Assembly (NCBI GenBank): GCA_932521035.1
Contig: OW051496.1
Location: forward strand, 3,348,001-3,412,000
From: Oscheius dolichura
Taxonomy: Eukaryota > Nematoda > Chromadorea > Rhabditida > Rhabditidae
DNA: 64,000 nucleotides
Direction: 5' to 3'
Both the position numbers and the translations under genes were made by a program. This document shows, in pieces, positions 24,836 through 36,100 of this stretch (positions within the stretch are counted from its first letter, which is position 1; each line of letters begins with the position of its first letter). Under the pieces are notes generated by a model, which was not told the DNA's origin, ran no database searches, and was given only the letters and a program-made list of their open reading frames with translations.

Positions 24836-25771
24836 GTTTCTCACGCGTGAGAATCGCCACCCTCTAGCCAAATTCACAGAATTGCTCTTCCGACTAGTTT
24901 TTCTTCTTTTCTTTGTGTTGTTTTGCTTTTTTAATGTACTTTTCACTCTTTTACTTGCAATAAAACCGTTTATGTACAGATAAATCGGTATTTACAAGTG
25001 AAAATGGTTAGTAAAAAGCAGTAAATTGGGCGAATAGGGCTGGAAACGGCAGGACTGTCTTATTTCTTTAACTGTGTTGCTTTATTCCCTATAAAAGTGG
25101 GAATATCGGAAAACTGACTTTGTATTCGTGATTGGAATTTTTTTTTCTGACATTTTGACTACCCACACGCCTATGTAGCCCACGATCCTGAAAAGTTACA
25201 GATTTTTTCAGCTCTTCTCCCCGGCGCGCGGACTTCGATTTTTCCCATATACACGCGCTTTCTTCCCCCTTTTTTGGCCTTTTAGCATTTCTCACATCCA
25301 GGCAAGTGCTCTGGGACAGTTATTTGGCATTCAAAAAATTTCGAATTTTTTCTCGTCCGGGTGCTCATTTGACCATGGAAGAAGAGATGAGAATCCGTAA
25401 CTTTTCAGGATCGCGGGCTACATAGGCGTGTGGGTAGTCAAAATGTCAGAAAAAAAATTCCAATCACGAATACAAAGTCAGTTTTCCGATATTCCCACTT
25501 TTATAGGGAATAAAGCAACACAGTTCACAACACAGTAAAGAAATAAGACAGTCCTGCCGTTTCCAGCCCTATTCGCCCAATTTACTGCTTTTTACTAACC
25601 ATTTTCACTTGTAAATACCGATTTATCTGTACATAAACGCTTTTATTGCAAGTAAAAGAGTGAAAAGTACATTAAAAAAGCAAAACAACACAAAGAAAAC
25701 AAGAAAAACTAGTCGGAAGAGCAATTCTGTGAATTTGGCTAGAGGGTGGCGATTCTCACGCGTGAGAAACG
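24836..25771. mobile_element. Large foldback element with about 370-bp arms
   Basis: Left arm about 24836-25199 and right arm about 25404-25771 are near-identical reverse complements. The outer edge is itself palindromic (TCTCACGCGTGAGA). Inner anchors include CTACCCACACGCCTATGTAG on the left and its complement on the right. The spacer of about 205 bp is non-coding. Very similar arms imply recent origin or gene conversion. Confidence 0.85.
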
Positions 25772-25967
25772 CCGGCGTCCGGCGCCGCGAGCTGTGACCT
25801 CTGTGAAGGCGCTAATCTCGGGCTTCCAAAACACGATCTCACCGAAACGGCACTTTCCGGGGTAAATTTTTATATGATAAATATGTAAAAAAATCAGCTG
25901 AGTATTTTGCAATCAAAGTCTCAGCAAAAAACTTATTCTCAGTGGTCGAAAAGACCGTTTCAAGTTT

Positions 25968-26040
25968 TGCACCACATGGTCGAGTGGTTTTCTGCGAAGT
26001 CCTATTCTAGCAACCCGGGTTCGATCCCGCTCGCAAACAA
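25968..26040 (+). repeat. tRNA-like remnant with A and B boxes
   Basis: An A-box-like TGGTCGAGTGG at about 25978 and a B-box-like GGTTCGATCCC at about 26009 are spaced as in a tRNA, and a short T-arm can form. The acceptor and anticodon stems do not pair, so this is a pol III-promoter relic or SINE head, not a working tRNA. Confidence 0.6.
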
Positions 26041-26520
26041 ACATTTTTGCTTTTCTGTTTTTCCTATTCTTTCAGTAGTTTATCATGTTTTTCGGGTAGT
26101 TATACTTCTCGGGCTGTTTTACGCCTATTTGTTCAATAAAATCAAAAAATACTCGACAATATCGTCCGATTCCGGCTCTGCGCCTGCATAGCATCACATT
26201 TGTGAATGTATCTCGGCCATATATCGACCATTTTTGGAGATCTAAAAAACCATTTTTGGAGATCTAAAAACGTGCTCTTCCAGATGCAGTTAGAATTTTT
26301 GAATTTGACCAAGAAATGGCCGAGATACGGACACAAACACCGGACACTCCCGCGTACGCCCGTTTTAAGCGCGGCAGGCATATAGACGAGGAGTCACTAG
26401 GCAGGGGGTCCGGGGAGCGCAGCCCCTGGCTGTGCTACCTTGGAGTTGAAAACCCTTGTAAAACCAACACAAAAAATAGCAGTGAAATAAGGAAATTGGG
26501 CAAAAAATGGCATAGGTGTG

Positions 26521-26552
26521 ACGATATACCGAAATCATTTTCGGTATATCGT
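26521..26552. repeat. Perfect short hairpin
   Basis: ACGATATACCGAAA and its exact complement are separated by 4 nt, a 14-bp stem. It sits about 80 bp before the first recognisable exon of Kelch copy 3, where the normal upstream exon is missing. Confidence 0.7.
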
Positions 26553-26603
26553 ATATGCAGTCCGGTGGGATATTGGGAAATAGAATAATTAGCAGTCTTT
26601 TAG

Positions 26604-27987
26604 ATTTTAGTCCTTGGAGGAATAGAAGATGGTAATGGGAGTGATAAAATGGTCATTTTGAAAGAAGACAAATGGATCAAATTGGCATTGAAATTACCGA
26701 AAGAACTTAGTGCCGGAGGTGCAGTATATCTGGATGGAGAGATCTATATATTCGGTGGTTGGTCGACGGAGAAAGAATTATACAAATTGGATAACAAAAC
26801 ATTGAAATGGATACGATTGGCGGATATGAATGAGGGACGAGCGGGTATTACAAATAATAGTGTGGAATGGAATGGATCCATCTGGGTATTTGGAGGAAAG
26901 AATAGAGGATGGAATGGAAGCTACTTCAAAAGTGTGGAAAGATATGATCCGAAGGAGAACAAATGGATTAAAATGCCGTGGGTTGAATACTTTTCCCCAA
27001 TTTTTCTCTTCTGTTCGGTTTCCAACGGCCGGTTTTCAACTACGGGACCATTTGGGAACTTGGCGAGCGAGATGTGCCTGTTTTGAAATCTCAACCTGGA
27101 ATTCAGGCGTCTTGGTTCGCGAAAAGGCCAAATGGTCCCGTAGTTGAAACCCCGGTAGTTGGAAAAAAGACCAAAATAAAACTAGACTTGGACGAGTAAA
27201 GGAGTTATTAGAGCGAGACGTGATCACGAGTCTGTCTCGCGACCAAACAAGATCCACACCTGGGCTGTGCGGGATTCCCGTCCCCTTTCATTCCGTTTTT
27301 TGGGGGACGAGTCCCGTCCCGCGGGAATACCTCGGGATTTTCCCGCTCTCGTCCCGCATACCAGGATGAGCATGTCATCCCGTCCCGTTTTGAAAATGGC
27401 CATCCCGCACAGCCCTGATCCACACTCAAGACGAGGTTCGTCTCTCAAACGAGATGATACAACATCTGATACAAGGCTCAATCAGGGCTAATCAATATTT
27501 TAGGGACATGAAATATTCGCGAAGTTGGGGAGCTACAGCAGTTCATAATGGCAAATTCATTGTCTGTGGTGGATTGGATGATGGTTTAAATAGATTGAAA
27601 AGTGTGGAATGTTTCGACCCGGAGAGTGGTGTCTGGACGGAGCTGAATGATATGCCAATACCTCTTTATGGTCCTTCTCTCGTTTCTTATGGAAATAATC
27701 TCATTTTAATGGGTGGAAATACTGTACTGGAAGTGAGTAATCTAGAAGGAATATTAACATGGAAAGAACTGCTGCCAATGAAACGTCGAATTGGCTGTTC
27801 TGCAGCAGTCCTTGACAATGAGATTTTTGTAATTGGAGGATCGAATGACAAATATCTCGATAACACTGAAATATTTAATGGAAAAAGCTGGAGAGAGGGT
27901 CCCCAGCTTCCCAATGAGTGCCATGGTATGCCTTCAATTGTTATTCCCCGCCATTTGGCTGATATCATTTCTTATTACACAGAGTAA
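26604..27987 (+). CDS. Kelch-repeat protein, copy 3, 5'-truncated duplicate
   Basis: Two exons, 26604-26977 and 27504-27987, with agreeing phase 2, encode all six propeller blades (ILVLGG, IYIFGG, IWVFGG, FIVCGG, LILMGG, IFVIGG) to a TAA at 27985. The first exon starts at a tttag acceptor, as in copies 1 and 4, but the preceding exon (ending in EEKRQLIP in the other copies) is absent. The similarity stops in the upstream intron about 45 bp before the acceptor. Without the coiled-coil start this copy is probably not translated as in copy 1, although the propeller frame is undamaged. The intron holds the same hairpin-rich insert as copy 1. Confidence 0.75.
27000..27430. repeat. Hairpin-rich intron insert shared with Kelch copy 1
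   Basis: TTCAACTACGGGACCATTTG at about 27036 is mirrored at about 27129-27148. A second mirrored pair (GGCTGTGCGGGAT and ATCCCGCACAGCC) brackets 27262-27415. The same material lies at 4400-4710 in copy 1 and is absent from copy 4. Confidence 0.7.
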
Positions 27988-28185
27988 TCCCCTATGAAAC
28001 AAATAAATCTTTCCCTCCATTTAAAGTATTCCTATTCAAGAGGATTCATTTCAAAAATTGTTGAAAATGTGGTGTTTTGTGTTTTTTGATCCTTATCTAA
28101 AGCGTTGTCGCAATAATTTTTGTGTGGTTTGTACCGTGAAATTTATTTGTAACGGAATTTAAGTCGACGATAAGAATTGTTATTA

Positions 28186-28982
28186 TAGTAGGGTGATGGA
28201 TAAGTCCTGTCAACTGGAACATTACTTTTGCTCGACAAGCTTTCTTAAACTTTCGGAATAATAGAAATGCCATTTTATGGGTCTCAAAACATTACAGTGA
28301 GTTTTGTCATTTTTGCTGGTACGGTATCTTCCCGGCCACTTCCGAAAAAACTGAGTACGCCGTTCGATCGGGATTGCAGAGTTGATCAAAATCATCTATC
28401 AAACTTTAATTTTCTGTGGAAAACCTTCTTTTTCTAAAAATTGGCCAAATGGCGCAGTGGGTTTCTGCAAAACAGGATAGAAAGGTCGAGGGTTCGAATC
28501 CGCTCGGTGATATCCCTCTTTTTCTTTTTTTATTTTTGTTCGTATGGTTTAATCTTTGCAAAAGAAGGTATTTGCTGCAAAAAAGAAAAGAGCAAAAGAA
28601 AGTATAAAAGATCGACGCCGAGCGGGATCGAACCCTCGAGCCGTAATTTCAATACGCACTGCGTGGCACCCTATTTGACAATCGATTGGGAAATGGCGAT
28701 TTTACATGAAAAATAAAAGTTTGATAGATGATTTTGATCAACTCTGCAAGCCCGATCGAACGGCGTATTCAGTTTTTTCGGAAGTGGCCGGGAAGCGAAA
28801 ATGGCAAAACTCACTTTTTTTGAAATGCCCGGTAAATTTCGCAATTACATGGAATTTTTTTCTAGTTTGTTTTATCAGATCGGCCACTCCGAGATCTACC
28901 TAGGAAGTGCTCATGTGTACTGTAAAACGGTCGCTATCAAAAGTTATGAGGTCATTGACAGGACTTATTCATCACCCTACTA
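28186..28982. mobile_element. Non-autonomous mariner-type element with tRNA-like interior
   Basis: The left end GTAGGGTGATGGATAAGTCC and the mirrored right end (CTTATTCATCACCCTAC) are flanked by TA. ATAAGTC-type ends are characteristic of mariner elements. The interior of about 790 bp has no transposase. It carries two tRNA-like promoter pairs: GGCGCAGTGGG with GGGTTCGAATCC at 28450-28505 on the plus strand, and GGGTTCGATCC near 28625-28640 on the minus strand. A fragment of the same element abuts Kelch copy 4 at 62.55-62.68 kb. Confidence 0.8.
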
Positions 28983-29180
28983 GTCGAATGAATCCATAAA
29001 ACATGATATTCTCAGCTTATCCCACAGTGAAAATTGCTTGTCGAATGTTTTATGGGTCTCTTATTATCTAAGGGAGCTATTATCGGCACTCTTTATACAC
29101 AGCTCGCCAGAATTCAAATTTCTGGACATTGCGCCAAAACTTAGTGAAACCTGGGTGGACGATCTTGAGCAAAACATAGC
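28983..29180. repeat. Composite of two dispersed repeats
   Basis: The part 29045-29092 is the reverse complement of the unit at 3560-3610 (GGGTCTCTTATTATC ... GGCACTCTTTATA). From CACAGCTCGCC at 29099 the sequence matches the reverse complement of 33690-33775 in the phosphatase gene intron. Confidence 0.65.
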
Positions 29181-29265
29181 AAGGGGATAAGACTACTCCC
29201 AGAAGGAATTTAATAAAGAAGAACCGCAGAATGACGCGGGGTTGTCCCAAATCGATATGCTCTAC

Positions 29266-29763
29266 TCAAATTAACCCAAGCAATTCAAAAAATGCCGTAT
29301 TAAATACCTGTAAGAGATGCTTCCAATTCGCTTTTATGAAGATATCCATCCAGTTTGAGTGCAATCTGCTGTCCTCGAACTTTCCCTTGATAAATATGAC
29401 TAATGACTCGTTAAGTGAGATTTCTTCACATTCTAGCCGAGGCACCGAATTCATGAGGTCACAACGGATCGGCCCGTGTGAAATAAGTGCAACCCATGGT
29501 AGGCATCTTCCCCTCCTTCCCCTTCTCTTACGTATATGTCTGTTCCCCTTCCAACACGCATCTATAGCTTTTTCAAAAGTTTCGGACAAATCTCGCTGCC
29601 ACGCTACACGAGCCAGAAAGTCTGCCATTTCGATTTGTAGCAGGATGGAGTGCGCTGGAACCGTGAGAATAGCACATCCTTTCGAGCAAGATCTAGCCAA
29701 ACATGGCCGCAGGAATTGTGTAAATGGCCGCAGGAAGTGTCCACCATGGTAAATGGAAGCCAT
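29266..29763 (-). CDS. Uncertain ORF, about 165 aa
   Basis: A minus-strand open frame with ATG at 29763. It contains a possible small intron (gtaaga near 29545 to cggctag near 29435) that would keep the same frame on both sides, joining an N-terminal part (MADFLARVAWQRDLSETFEK) to SLNESLVIFIKGKFEDSRLH. A gtattt donor follows at about 29310, but no 3' exon was found before the repeats at 29.18 kb. I do not recognise the family. It may be a gene fragment cut by repeat insertion or a chance frame. Confidence 0.3.
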   Translation of the reverse strand: MASIYHGGHFLRPFTQFLRPCLARSCSKGCAILTVPAHSILLQIEMADFLARVAWQRDLSETFEKAIDACWKGNRHIRKRRGRRGRCLPWVALISHGPIRCDLMNSVPRLECEEISLNESLVIFIKGKFEDSRLHSNWMDIFIKANWKHLLQVFNTAFFELLGLI

Positions 29764-29998
29764 GGCAACTTTAAGTTTTCGCTATTACTTCTTTATTTTA
29801 CCGTAAGTATCTGGTTTCCAATTGTTCTAATCTCAACCTGCTGTTCCATTCTATTATTTTGCGTGCATCCCATTGCATTTCTGTTGCTATCCCGTCAGTT
29901 TGTTGCTCGTTTCCTCCCGCGCCTATTTTCCACCTGTTGAACAATATTTAACCTTTTCCGGCGAAAAGTCATCCTGTTCACCGAATGAGTCAAGTTTT

Positions 29999-31424
29999 TT
30001 ATTTCGTCAGGAAATTGCGATCTGCAGTAGCTTTAATAATTGTCACGGAGACTTCACGCGACGTCTTCCGCCACCCACGAAGAATGAGATTCTTCATGAA
30101 GAGATAATAGGGCTGGGTGAAGATACACGTCATGATGGAACTCAACAAGGGGTAGAGAGCCACAATGGCGGAGACAATCTCCCAGTTCAATTGGGACGGA
30201 CTGACACCATAGGAGAAATTAATTATGGCAGGGATTGTCAAGGCACAGATGATCACAATCATTATAGCTGGCAAGGAGCCCTAAATACCCGGATTGTTGG
30301 CCGAGAGAAACGGGAGAAACCTGGGCTATGAGCATCATCGTAAGCCGTTGCTGCTGTCCGTAGAAGGTCGTACTCGTCTGGGCCGCTTGGAAATGATGTT
30401 TCATATGGCGGTGAGTGGCGTAGCAGAGAATGTGGATGACGATGACCGAAGAACAGATCAGAAATAACATTAGCAGGGCTGAAAAGAGACGATTTGAAAG
30501 GGAAAAGAGTGTAAGGCTTGTTCTATTTACTTTACCTTTGCTATATTACTGTAAAGTTGACGAATTGTTAGTTTTTCATCCGTGTTATTGCTTTTTTTTG
30601 TGCAAAAAATGGCAAGTTCGAAACATAGAAGACCATACAACAATAGAGCCAACAAAAATAAAACTGGAACTTACTAATGGGCACAAATATGGGCGAGTCC
30701 AGATTCAAAGAAGCCAGGGTATCCAATTCCAGGTCTATTCCTTTCAGGGACAAATTGTGCCGTTTTGCATAGAGAATCAGCCCCTTCACTGATTTGATTT
30801 CCCTTCTATTTAGTCCTTACATCAGTATCCAGTAGAAAATATTCGACAGCTACCAAAAAACCGAGTAAACTGGCCACGAAGGAGAATCCAAGATTTAGAG
30901 GAATAAAAAAGCTCGTATTTAGACGAACGTGCCATTTGGACAGGGTTATATAGCGATAGAGACAACATTCGAGGATGGAGAGACCGATGAGGATGAGGAA
31001 CAGCACGACGGCAACCACCTAGAAGAATAGATTTGGGGAAAAGGGAGACACTGCTTACCGCTACCACCCCGCCGTAATAGGTTCCCATTAGTTTAAAGTA
31101 GCCATTGATTCGGAGCACTGGCAACGGGTAGAGGTATTCGGGAGCACAGGCCAAGCCACCCGACTGGCCGGCTAACATTTCGGTTGTCTGAAAAGAGGGC
31201 TTCTGTATTTTTAAACACAGAATGCCTTGAAAAATAACCGAAGTACGGGGGAATGCCCCAAAACCTACCACCATAGTGAGTAGAATAGGTTTAATTTCTT
31301 GCATCTTGATGGGAGTATGCTTCCAAACGGCATAGATTAACAGTAGGTCAAATAGAAAAGCCGAGGTTCCGACGATATAGCGAATTATGGAAAAGGGAGA
31401 GTTGAATACGACTGAAGACAACAT
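29999..31424 (-). CDS. Nematode chemoreceptor-type GPCR (Str superfamily, Srh/Sri-like)
   Basis: Seven-helix chemosensory receptor. Exons on the minus strand: 31272-31424, 31059-31187, 30821-31018, 30675-30783, 30321-30478, 29999-30280; phases agree throughout (1029 nt, 342 aa, the normal size for the family). Seen: helix 1 (FLFDLLLIYAVWKHTP), a segment with YLYPLPVLRINGYF, helix 3 (VVAVVLFLILIGLSILECC), the long TM6-side signature QQQRLTMMLIAQ running into SLPAIMIVIICALTIPA, and helix 7 (LYPLLSSIMTCIFTQPYYLF) with the terminal Pro-Tyr pair typical of Str/Srh proteins. The intron between exons 3 and 4 is very short (37 nt), the weakest junction. Just downstream on the same strand lies the L-domain phosphatase gene's 5' neighbour region, not an operon. 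Confidence 0.85.
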
Positions 31425-31630
31425 TTCACTCTCTGAATTTATTCGATAGAATACCCAATTGGATGGGATATTTTAGAAACCAGCTGCATTTCGAGCAGCT
31501 GATCGTGGTCAAAGATCTTGCGGAGCCGTTGGTTTCTATGCCGTGGAAAAAAATACCGTAACCCTCTCCCCATATCCAATATATATCAACATACGGAAAC
31601 CCTTTTATTATTCCCAGGTTTACAAAAGTT

Positions 31631-34600
31631 TTAGACTTTGGAGATTGATGTGGATGCCGTCTTGGTCACAGCCTTTCCCTTCGAGCCGGCCGTTTTCTGC
31701 TCATCTTTCGGCGGGGGAGCCGTCTCCTTCCGGTCCTTGTCCTCCTCGACTGGCGAATTGCTCAGATCCACGGCGTGTTTGTCGTAAAAGAACATCTCAT
31801 CCCCGTGCAGCATCAGGTGGAACGTGACTCGGCCCGTCTTCCCGTCGATCTCGGCCACTGCACCCAGCCGGGTCGTCATTCCTCCGTGTCCGCGCTGGTG
31901 TCTGACACTGCTGAGCATGAAAAGCTGGACGGGAAGCATATCACTAAAGAATCCGACTCCGCCGATCATTGGTCCCGTAGAGAAGAACGTGTACATTTTG
32001 GTGGTCTCGGCAATCTTCTGCAGGGCCCTCTCTCCGTAATAGTAGCCGGCTCCGGTGTCGGCATTCTCGAAGTAATCCCTCACGGTGTAATTCGGCAGCG
32101 AGAAGATCTTGCTCAAGGCCTGGGGAGTCGTCTTCTCGTGAAATGTGCCGTGTGGTGCCTGAAAATGGGGACTGTATAGGGCAGACAAGAGTGAAACTGA
32201 CGTCCTTGTCTTTTTTTTTTATGTCGCCGTCGTTGAATCCTCCAGAGGAACAGTAGACGGCGTAAAGGACGCGGCAGTTCAACGGCAGCCGGGCAAAGAC
32301 CTTCATCAGCGAGTCCCACAGTTTCGGGCCTTCCATCTCGCCGAAACGCTTCGTCAAATTTTCCTTGAAGCCGTATTCTTCGCTGGTGTTCGAGAATTCC
32401 ATGATGCCGCGGAGCAGAACGACACAGTCCCTGCCGTAGAGGAATTGCAGCGCCAGGAGGAACATGATCGTCTCGAGGCTCTGTGGATGGCGGCCCGTAT
32501 AGTTGCCCAGGAAGACCCACTGAAAAGAGAGGAGATTACTGTAGAAAACGAGGAGAAACCCACGTTGTACTGTAGCAGGGGATGTTCTTCTCCTCGGAGA
32601 AGCGAGGGAATGTTGATGGCCTGGCGCAGGGCGTCAAAGTCGCCCCTCAGCTCGCCGACAATCCTCACGTGGGTCTTCTTCAACTCGGCCGTGTATTCGC
32701 CGGCAGACATCGCACCCCGCTGATAATTCGCAGTAAAGCCGACAGCTTCTCCAAAGACACTCGGCTGGATGACTTTCAGGAAATGGTTGACATCCTTCGC
32801 CGACAGATTGAGCCGATGACCTAAGGGCATAGCCATCAGCGTGTCCACCAGTCTCTCCACGAAGCCATGAAGATTTCCACTGCCGTTAATTTTGTACTTG
32901 AAAAGGCCGCTGCCTCCCAATTCATTCAAGCGCTGACGGTAGCGATAGAATTTGTAATAAGGAATTTGGTCCTTAACCCAGATAAGATCCTCCTTCTCTT
33001 CTTTACGGCGTGACGGGACCTGAAAACGAGGCTATTCACACTGCTCGCCGAATCCGGCACTTTAAAGGTCGGGCGCTCCAATGCTAATCCCGATTTTATG
33101 CGTTTTTATGTATTTCTGATGGTTTATCTGGCTTTATCGACCCCGAATTACTATATAACGCATGAGAAAAGCACAAAATAACGTCAAATAGAAGAGAAAC
33201 GAAAAATGACTGGATTTTGTTCAGAAAAAGCCCTTTTCAGCGAAAAATATGTATTTCAGACGAGCTAAACACTCGTTGATAGCTCAAAATGTTCGTCTCA
33301 TTGAGATCAGTTGATTGCAGCAAAAATCGGAAAGATTGTATGTCACAGTTTCGAGAAAAAGATTTGCAAAAATTTGATAAAAGCGCCGTTGGGTGAAAAG
33401 GGCGCGTAAACAGCGAGCAATCGTCAATTTTAGTATGAGGATCCTGGGTGGACGATCTTGAACCAAACTACACATTTTCACATTTTTCTGTTTTGTGGAA
33501 TCGATCAGGCATATCGAAATCTACGCAAATGAGTTTTTTCAGGAAAATTGAACATCCTGTAATCAAGATGTGCGTTTTTTGACTTTTTCTCGAAAGTGGA
33601 CCAAACAATGTTTGGTGCCAAAACTCATTCGCGTAGATCTCGATGTGCCTGATCGAGTGCAAAAAACAGAAAATTCTAAAAATGTGTAGCTTTGCTCAAG
33701 ATCGTCCACCCAGCTTTCACTATAAGTTTTGGCGCAATGTCCAGAAATTTGAATTCTGGCGAGCTGTGTATTCTGGTTTGAGAATAGAGAGAAACTCACC
33801 GGATCCGAGCCATCAATAGTATGTGCTTTGAACTTTTTAGCAGTGATACCGTATTCGGGCAGTCGGTCGTCCTTCAGAAAGCGCAACTTCTCCGAGATCG
33901 TGTCACACGGCTTCGCACACATACGCCTGGCAGTCGAGGCAAAGTTCTCCGTATAGATTGGCGGCAGACCGAGTCGAAACCATAATGTACCAAACGGGTC
34001 GCACTGTGTCCTGTATGTCATCTCTGACGGATAGCCAGCCACTTTTTGAAATGCCAGGCCATAGACGCCATCCTTGCCGGCGGGTAGTGCCAGTGGGTTA
34101 GGCTGTGGCGTTCGCCCCGTTTTCTTCAGCTTTTTCTCCTCTTCAACTTGATCCGTATATTCCTTATTTCTGGCCTCCTTATTATGCTGATAATCTTCCC
34201 ATTGAATCACTCCCGGCATCTCGGCCGTTGCCGCGTGATTCAGAACGGAAATCTCCTTACAGCTTCGATTGTTCCGGTGTCTCGTGTTCGCCTCTTCGAT
34301 CTTGCTCTTGTTCTCTTCCATCATTTTCCGGGCCATTGTGATCCATTCATTCACGCGACGATACAAATAGAGATCCGTCTGCTTGACGACTTCATCCGTC
34401 GGTACTGATTCCCACTTTTTTGGTATCACGCAATATCCTGCCATGAAAAGAACAATGATGCCTCCAATGACGGCAGTAACAATTACCGGAAAGGCAAAGG
34501 CTGAAAGATCTCTTGTAATGAATTAAAGAAGAACCTACCCATTACAATGTATTGCCAGTTATATCCGAGAACTTCTGCCACACTAATCTTCTCGGCCGTT

Positions 34601-36100
34601 GTCGTGGCCACCGTTGTAGTCGTCGTCGTCGAAGTAGCCCCCAGGATAATTGTGCTGCTGTCGTCGACGCCAATCCGTTTGAGAAAGGCGGGATCAGCCA
34701 CAAAGATTCCATTTTTATCCGATCGGAATTTGATCTGTTCACTTCGACCCGTGCCCAGTCCGACCGCCTGTAGTCGAGTAAGGTCAAAGACCGTCAGCTG
34801 GGTGTTGTGCTGGAGGAGGATGACCGTCCCGACACCTAAAGGATACTGTAACTGGGAGCGACAACCCTGGCTTACTGTACTTGGCCGAGTTCAGCTTTGT
34901 CAAATTAGGCAGATAGGAGAAGTTCGTAATGGACGTGTTGGTGACTTGGAGAAGTCCTCGAATCTCTTCCACATTCTTCAAAGCACCCAGAGCGGCAGTG
35001 GTGGCGGCCGCGTTGATGACCAGGGAGTCCGTGATGATGGCACAGGTCGAGTCGGCATTCTGCAGCACATGGCTGCTGGTACATTCCGGCTTGCACGGCC
35101 GGTTGTTTCCGATTGTCATGTTGGGGAAACGGGTCTTCAATTCGAGAGCAAGAGGCGGATGGATGCACATATCGGGATTGCCGCTGATTTCTGAATCACA
35201 TAGATTATAAAGAGACCGATTTCTTTCATTACCATGGCCCGCGGTACATCCTCCCAGCGACTTTGTCTCTTGCAAAAAGGCAGTATCTTTCCAGCTCGTC
35301 AATTTGGTTCCCGTAATTCGAAGACATCCTTGAACGTATTCGAGTTTTCCGATGGTTGTCCAATCCGTAGGAAACGCTAAAAGAAGACATTGGGGTACGG
35401 TAGACAAAACGGTCTACTTGAGCTCTTATCGAAGATCAAATCTCCATAGATGGCGGTACAGCCGGTCAAACTCGTCTTGACATTGACCACCACCGCATTT
35501 TCTAGGTCGCATTCGCCGTAGACTTGAATGTGCGAGCCGTTGTGAATTTGACCTTTGGCTAACATATATTTCAGTAAGTCAATACTGTCCTCTTTCAGCT
35601 GTTTGTTGCCACTGACACGGACATAAGGAGGAAGAGTGTTGGGCGTTATTTCCAGGAAGAACTCTTCAAGATTGGGATTGTTCTCAACGATGAGACGAAT
35701 ACCAGGAAATTCTAAAAGTGACTGAGGAAGGACGAGTAGAATGACATACTCAAAGCCATGTTAAAAATGAGGCCTTTCCCGGAAATCGTCGACTTGGAAA
35801 TAGTGAAGCCACCGCTGAGGCTTTTTGTGCCAAAGATTGCCAGTTGAGTATCGGTCCATGTCGACAAATCAATGGTACCATTTCCATCGGCGATGAAAAA
35901 GGGATCTCCATTACAGTCTTTAAAATTGTCAAACGACCAAGAAGGTAGAGCATCTTTGCCTGTAAAAAGGAGGTCGAAAAGTTTTAAAATAACGTACAAT
36001 ATGTTATTTGACGACGGGCTATCTTATGCCCAGGAAAGTTGTCAGCGTCAGCCAAGCAGAAAACAAAGAAAGTCAGCAACAGCAGTTTAGTAGCAGTCAT
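31631..36100 (-). CDS. Receptor L-domain transmembrane pseudophosphatase (PPP family)
   Basis: Ten exons: 35998-36100, 35750-35959, 35418-35711, 35233-35376, 34876-35190, 34539-34835, 33800-34500, 32564-33019, 32202-32519, 31631-32158; all phases agree (3366 nt, 1121 aa). Order: signal peptide (LLLLTFFVFCLADA); ectodomain with receptor L-domain repeats (CTAIYGDLIF, YVQGCLRITGTKL, VEEIRGLLQVTNTSI) and paired cysteines; Thr-rich stem; one membrane segment (FPVIVTAVIGGIIVLFMAGY); a linker of about 230 aa; then a PPP-type phosphatase fold (RIVGELRGDF, WVFLGNYTGR, VVLLRGIMEF, GAGYYYGERAL, LPVQLF) and a charged Lys/Pro tail. The equivalents of GDIHG, GDYVDRG, GNHE, HGG and RAHQ are all altered, so metal-dependent catalysis is not expected. 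Exon 9 holds a run of ten A coding Lys. Transcribed head-to-head with the next gene. Confidence 0.88.
33020..33799. repeat. 780-bp intron made of two dispersed repeats
   Basis: The part 33030-33300 matches 20950-21240 in reverse complement. The part 33440-33720 is a foldback: TCGATCAGGCATATCGA at about 33502 is mirrored at about 33640-33656, with further outer pairing (GGGTGGACGATCTTGA with its complement near 33700). The segment 33690-33775 also recurs at 29.10-29.18 kb. All other introns of this gene are short. Confidence 0.7.

Noticed and set aside
25968-26040. Functional tRNA gene
   Set aside because: A and B boxes are present, but the acceptor and anticodon stems do not pair.
28416-28716. 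Short ORFs of 63 and 91 aa inside the mariner-type element
   Set aside because: They run through tRNA-like and low-complexity sequence and show no transposase motif.
32113-32929. Overlapping minus-strand frames in the phosphatase exons (135 and 191 aa)
   Set aside because: One is a frame shadow; the other joins the real exon 8 frame with intron read-through. The spliced model with agreeing phases explains the region.
34547-35194. Plus-strand ORF of 215 aa opposite the L-domain exons
   Set aside because: It is antisense to the phase-consistent receptor exons and resembles no protein family.
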